Source of the DNA: a virus
IMG/VR virus record: IMGVR_UViG_3300034104_004745
Coordinates: 126,001-190,000 of that record
DNA length: 64,000 nucleotides
Reading direction: 5' to 3' (one strand)
Under the pieces are notes generated by a model. That model was not told the origin of the DNA. It worked only from the letters and a program-made list of their open reading frames with translations, and did no database searches. The translations under genes were made by a program, and so were the position numbers. This document shows, piece after piece, positions 61,121 through 64,000 of the stretch (the first letter of the stretch is position 1; every line of letters begins with the position of its first letter).

Positions 61121-63964
61121 TTAGATATTCTCAAAAGAAGCTCCTGTTGGTGTAATAACAAACTCAACATCAATAAATTCCAATGCTCTTGTAGGTTTGA
61201 TGTAAATCTTACCTCTCAATGTGTTAGCATCAATATCCTCTGGATCATTTGATACAGTTACACGGAAATCATATAAACCTCTTTCTTTCTTGATTGACTC
61301 AAGGATTGGATTAACCAATCTTAAGAATTCTTGTCTAACTTGATCATCATTTTGTTCAAACAATAATCTTACAGCTACTGCAGAAATTAACTTTCTTGCT
61401 CTTAATAACAATCTTCTTACGTTGATTCTATCAAGTGCTGATTCTCTAACTTGTAATGTTTTGTTACCCCAGATAATTGTACCTGTATCAGAGAATGTTG
61501 CAATTGGGTTAATTCTTGCTTTGTAAAGTTCATCTCTTTCATCAAGAGTTAACTTTTTAGTTGCTTTGATTGAGTTTACAAGACCTCTTGAATAACCAGC
61601 GACAGCGAACCAAGGATAAGAAACGTTATCAGTTAAAGCAATGTTCTTCAATACCTCACCTGTTGGTGGAATATAAAGTTGTGTAGCGTTATCTGTGTCT
61701 CTTACTTGAATCCAAGGCCAGTAAGTTGCTGAGTAGTTAGAATCAAATCCTAAATCATCTAATGCTCCGATAACCTCATCAGCACCAGTTGTACCGCTGA
61801 AATTAGGTGAGTTTACGATGTATAATGAATCTGCTCTGTCATTCTCAATAATATCTACAGCTTGGTTTACAAGTGAACTATGGTCATTCCAGTTAATACC
61901 TGGTGTTGCAAATATGTTAATATCAACAGCTTCAGGATTTTTGAATGTTTCAATACCTTGTAAGAAAGCATAGTAATCTGAGTTCCCTACCGCATTATTA
62001 AACACCCCACCATTAGTTGAGTGACCTGCAGCGTATGTGGTTTTACCAAAAATAAAACCATCGCCATTCGATTTAACATTTCTGTATATATCCCAACCAT
62101 CAAAACCACCAAATACTGGCATTGTGAATTTACGGAATCCGATTGCGTCTAATTTACCTTTATCTGTACCTTCTAAATCATAAGCGGTTGTTTTGTATAG
62201 ATATTCACCACTAGTACCAGTGATACTTGCAGCATTTGTAGATAAGTGGAAACCAAAAGTTGCGTCTGGCGCATTAGTACCTTTGAACTTAAACATATCT
62301 CTATCATAAACAAAGTGTTCATCTGTCGATAAACCTAAAGTTACTTTTTTAACTTTATCACCATTTGTTGTTACAGGTGTACCATTTGCTTCATAGTATA
62401 ATAAATCACCGGCATCGTAGTATTTTGTTTTGAAACGTATACCACCAACATCAGATTTTGTTGTTATACCTTTGAAACCTGCAGGTATTGCATCTGTTGG
62501 TGCATCATCTGCTAATACCAACATAATATATCTTGATCTTAATTCATATTCACTATCTGAAGTACCAATTTTTCTAGCAACATAACCAGGTAAATCTGGG
62601 TTCATAGTACATCTAGAATATTTTTCTAATACAACTTGATTAGCGTCAGTATCATTAAAATCACGAACTAATACATCAAATTCACCAGTATCTAAGTCAA
62701 TATTTTGAATGGTTACTTTTACTTCATAATTTGAAGCATCACCATCAGAAATTGTCAAGAAGCTGAATAAGTCAAATACTTTTCCACCTCTTACTTCAGA
62801 TACTACAGTTGATGAACCAGCCATATCCCACTGTGTCATAAAGTTATCACCTTCTGTAGTATTAACAACTGTTGTACTTAAACCTCTAATTAAACCTTGT
62901 TCAAAAAGATTTACAACTAAGTTAGGGTAAGCCTCATGAACATATAATGGATATTCAACTCTATCTTTATCAAAAACATCAGCACCTAATACTTTTGTTA
63001 AGTATTTTGTAGATGTTTGATCCATTGAACAATTGAATGTTGCTACATCTGAGTTAATATCTGTAACACTAATTGTGAAATCCGCCAATGGATTGCTAGC
63101 AAGACCAGTACCAGTTACAGTTACTGTATTTCCTGTAACTCTATGTACTAACACATTTTGAACATAATTACCTCTTGATCTCAATAAACAAACTTGTTTA
63201 TCATGATAATCGGTGTTTAATGATGCGTTATATTTAAATCTTGTTACAGTAAATTCTGATGTTCCAGTTGAATACACAAAAAGATAAGAGTAAACCCCAT
63301 CTATTGTAGCATCAGTCGATCCTGTTTTTGTAAAGAAGGTATTATACCAATCTTTATTATTGTTTGCTCCGATAGGTGATAATAATTCAGTACCAGTAAG
63401 TGAACTTGTTGCAGAATCTGGAACTTCACCAATTGTGAACCATTCGTTGTGTGCATAAGCACCACCTGAATTAGTTGCTGCAACTAGATAATCTGTTATA
63501 GAAGAACCTTCTGTTGAAGTTTTTCCTGATAATTCTGCATAAATTGTGCTACCTGTAATGCCACCTGAAGTCGGAACTAATGAAATACTTCCAGTAGATC
63601 CACTTAATGAACCTAGGGTCACGCCACCTAGAGCTTTAATGCTCCAAGTTTTGCCTGGTTTATATCCAGTAAGTCCTAATACACGGGTAACAAATAATTG
63701 GTTTGACTCTTGTAAATACGATTTCGCAACATATGGAAGTTCGTATTTTGGATTTCCAGCACCATCCTTTGCAGGACTTGTACCACCAAAATACGTTCTA
63801 AATTCATCGAAATTAGAAATTAATATCGGTTCAAATGCTGGACCCTTTAATGTCTCACCAACCAGACCCAATGTTGTTACGCCTACACTTTGAGCTACGA
63901 ATGTTAAATCTTTCTCTGATGTATAGACACCTGGAGAAACGAATACTCTGTTTGAATTTGCCAT
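61121..63964 (-). CDS. 18: Tail sheath protein, gp18-like
   Basis: 947 aa. The N-terminus VFVSPGVYTSEKDLTFVAQS with GVTTLGLVGETLKGPAFEP and FDEFRTYFGG is the classical sheath opening. The C-terminus NVRRLLLRARKLISAVAVRL, with FEQNDDQVRQEF and DNLRGKIYIKP-like wording (NTLRGKIYIKPTRALEFIDV), forms the conserved interlocking core. It polymerises around the tube and contracts at infection. It is much longer than T4 gp18 (659 aa); the extra sequence lies in the middle (about 120-560) and is probably surface-exposed insertion domains. Its promoter is beyond the window edge. Confidence 0.96.
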   Translation of the reverse strand: MANSNRVFVSPGVYTSEKDLTFVAQSVGVTTLGLVGETLKGPAFEPILISNFDEFRTYFGGTSPAKDGAGNPKYELPYVAKSYLQESNQLFVTRVLGLTGYKPGKTWSIKALGGVTLGSLSGSTGSISLVPTSGGITGSTIYAELSGKTSTEGSSITDYLVAATNSGGAYAHNEWFTIGEVPDSATSSLTGTELLSPIGANNNKDWYNTFFTKTGSTDATIDGVYSYLFVYSTGTSEFTVTRFKYNASLNTDYHDKQVCLLRSRGNYVQNVLVHRVTGNTVTVTGTGLASNPLADFTISVTDINSDVATFNCSMDQTSTKYLTKVLGADVFDKDRVEYPLYVHEAYPNLVVNLFEQGLIRGLSTTVVNTTEGDNFMTQWDMAGSSTVVSEVRGGKVFDLFSFLTISDGDASNYEVKVTIQNIDLDTGEFDVLVRDFNDTDANQVVLEKYSRCTMNPDLPGYVARKIGTSDSEYELRSRYIMLVLADDAPTDAIPAGFKGITTKSDVGGIRFKTKYYDAGDLLYYEANGTPVTTNGDKVKKVTLGLSTDEHFVYDRDMFKFKGTNAPDATFGFHLSTNAASITGTSGEYLYKTTAYDLEGTDKGKLDAIGFRKFTMPVFGGFDGWDIYRNVKSNGDGFIFGKTTYAAGHSTNGGVFNNAVGNSDYYAFLQGIETFKNPEAVDINIFATPGINWNDHSSLVNQAVDIIENDRADSLYIVNSPNFSGTTGADEVIGALDDLGFDSNYSATYWPWIQVRDTDNATQLYIPPTGEVLKNIALTDNVSYPWFAVAGYSRGLVNSIKATKKLTLDERDELYKARINPIATFSDTGTIIWGNKTLQVRESALDRINVRRLLLRARKLISAVAVRLLFEQNDDQVRQEFLRLVNPILESIKKERGLYDFRVTVSNDPEDIDANTLRGKIYIKPTRALEFIDVEFVITPTGASFENI

Positions 63965-64000
63965 TGATAAATGTTTGGTTAAATAATTTTATTCTTACCA

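Overview
The window is a contiguous piece of an AT-rich, T4-like contractile-tailed phage (myovirus) genome. A Bacteroidetes (probably Flavobacteriia) host is inferred from four things: A-rich leaders without clear Shine-Dalgarno sequences; one promoter-like site with the Bacteroidetes TAnnTTTG -7 box; a signal peptide ending in FSQ; and a virion protein built of SprB-type repeats, the repeat of the Flavobacterium gliding adhesin. Every gene lies on the minus strand except one exonuclease gene at 3096-3911. No tRNA, integrase, portal, capsid, terminase or DNA polymerase gene is present, so this is only part of the genome.

Layout, read in the direction of minus-strand transcription (high to low coordinates). 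63964-57319 is the tail module: sheath (gp18-like), tube (gp19-like), a gp26-family tail or baseplate protein with a small overlapping +1-frame ORF, and a tape measure. 57279-46330 holds three baseplate or hub proteins: 1599 aa, a LysM/gp53-like 106 aa protein, and 1946 aa. 46278-45074 is a small operon ending in a ferritin-like protein and closed by a terminator. 44978-36680 is a replication and nucleotide block: SSB (gp32-like), UvsX recombinase, flap/5' exonuclease, an unknown duplicated-domain protein, DnaB/gp41-like helicase, NrdB and NrdA.

36514-10581 is the baseplate wedge and fibre/adhesin block. It has gp25-like and gp6-like proteins, then large virion proteins, and finally five proteins with Thr/Pro/Ser-rich (TPTST) linkers. 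One of these ends in a von Willebrand A domain. Another carries cadherin and SprB repeats. 10540-3908 is a second replication/recombination block: RuvC-like resolvase, DnaG-like primase, PD-(D/E)XK nuclease, gp47 (Mre11-like), two small proteins and gp46 (Rad50-like). The plus-strand DEDDh exonuclease converges on gp46. A ClpP-like protease, a zinc-ribbon protein and three small membrane-anchored proteins finish the left end.

Transcription units are delimited by nine good intrinsic terminators on the minus strand. A recurring TATTTAT[A/T] octamer precedes many first genes and is the best candidate for a phage-specific promoter element. The parts most worth a second look are: the TPT-linked adhesin cluster, with an 11-copy C-[D/E]-FVI...AVIATPTP cassette shared by two proteins; the vWA-tipped baseplate protein; the possible +1 frameshift before the tape measure; and a GC-richer, foldable 110-base element between nrdA and its terminator that also forms an in-frame extension of nrdA.
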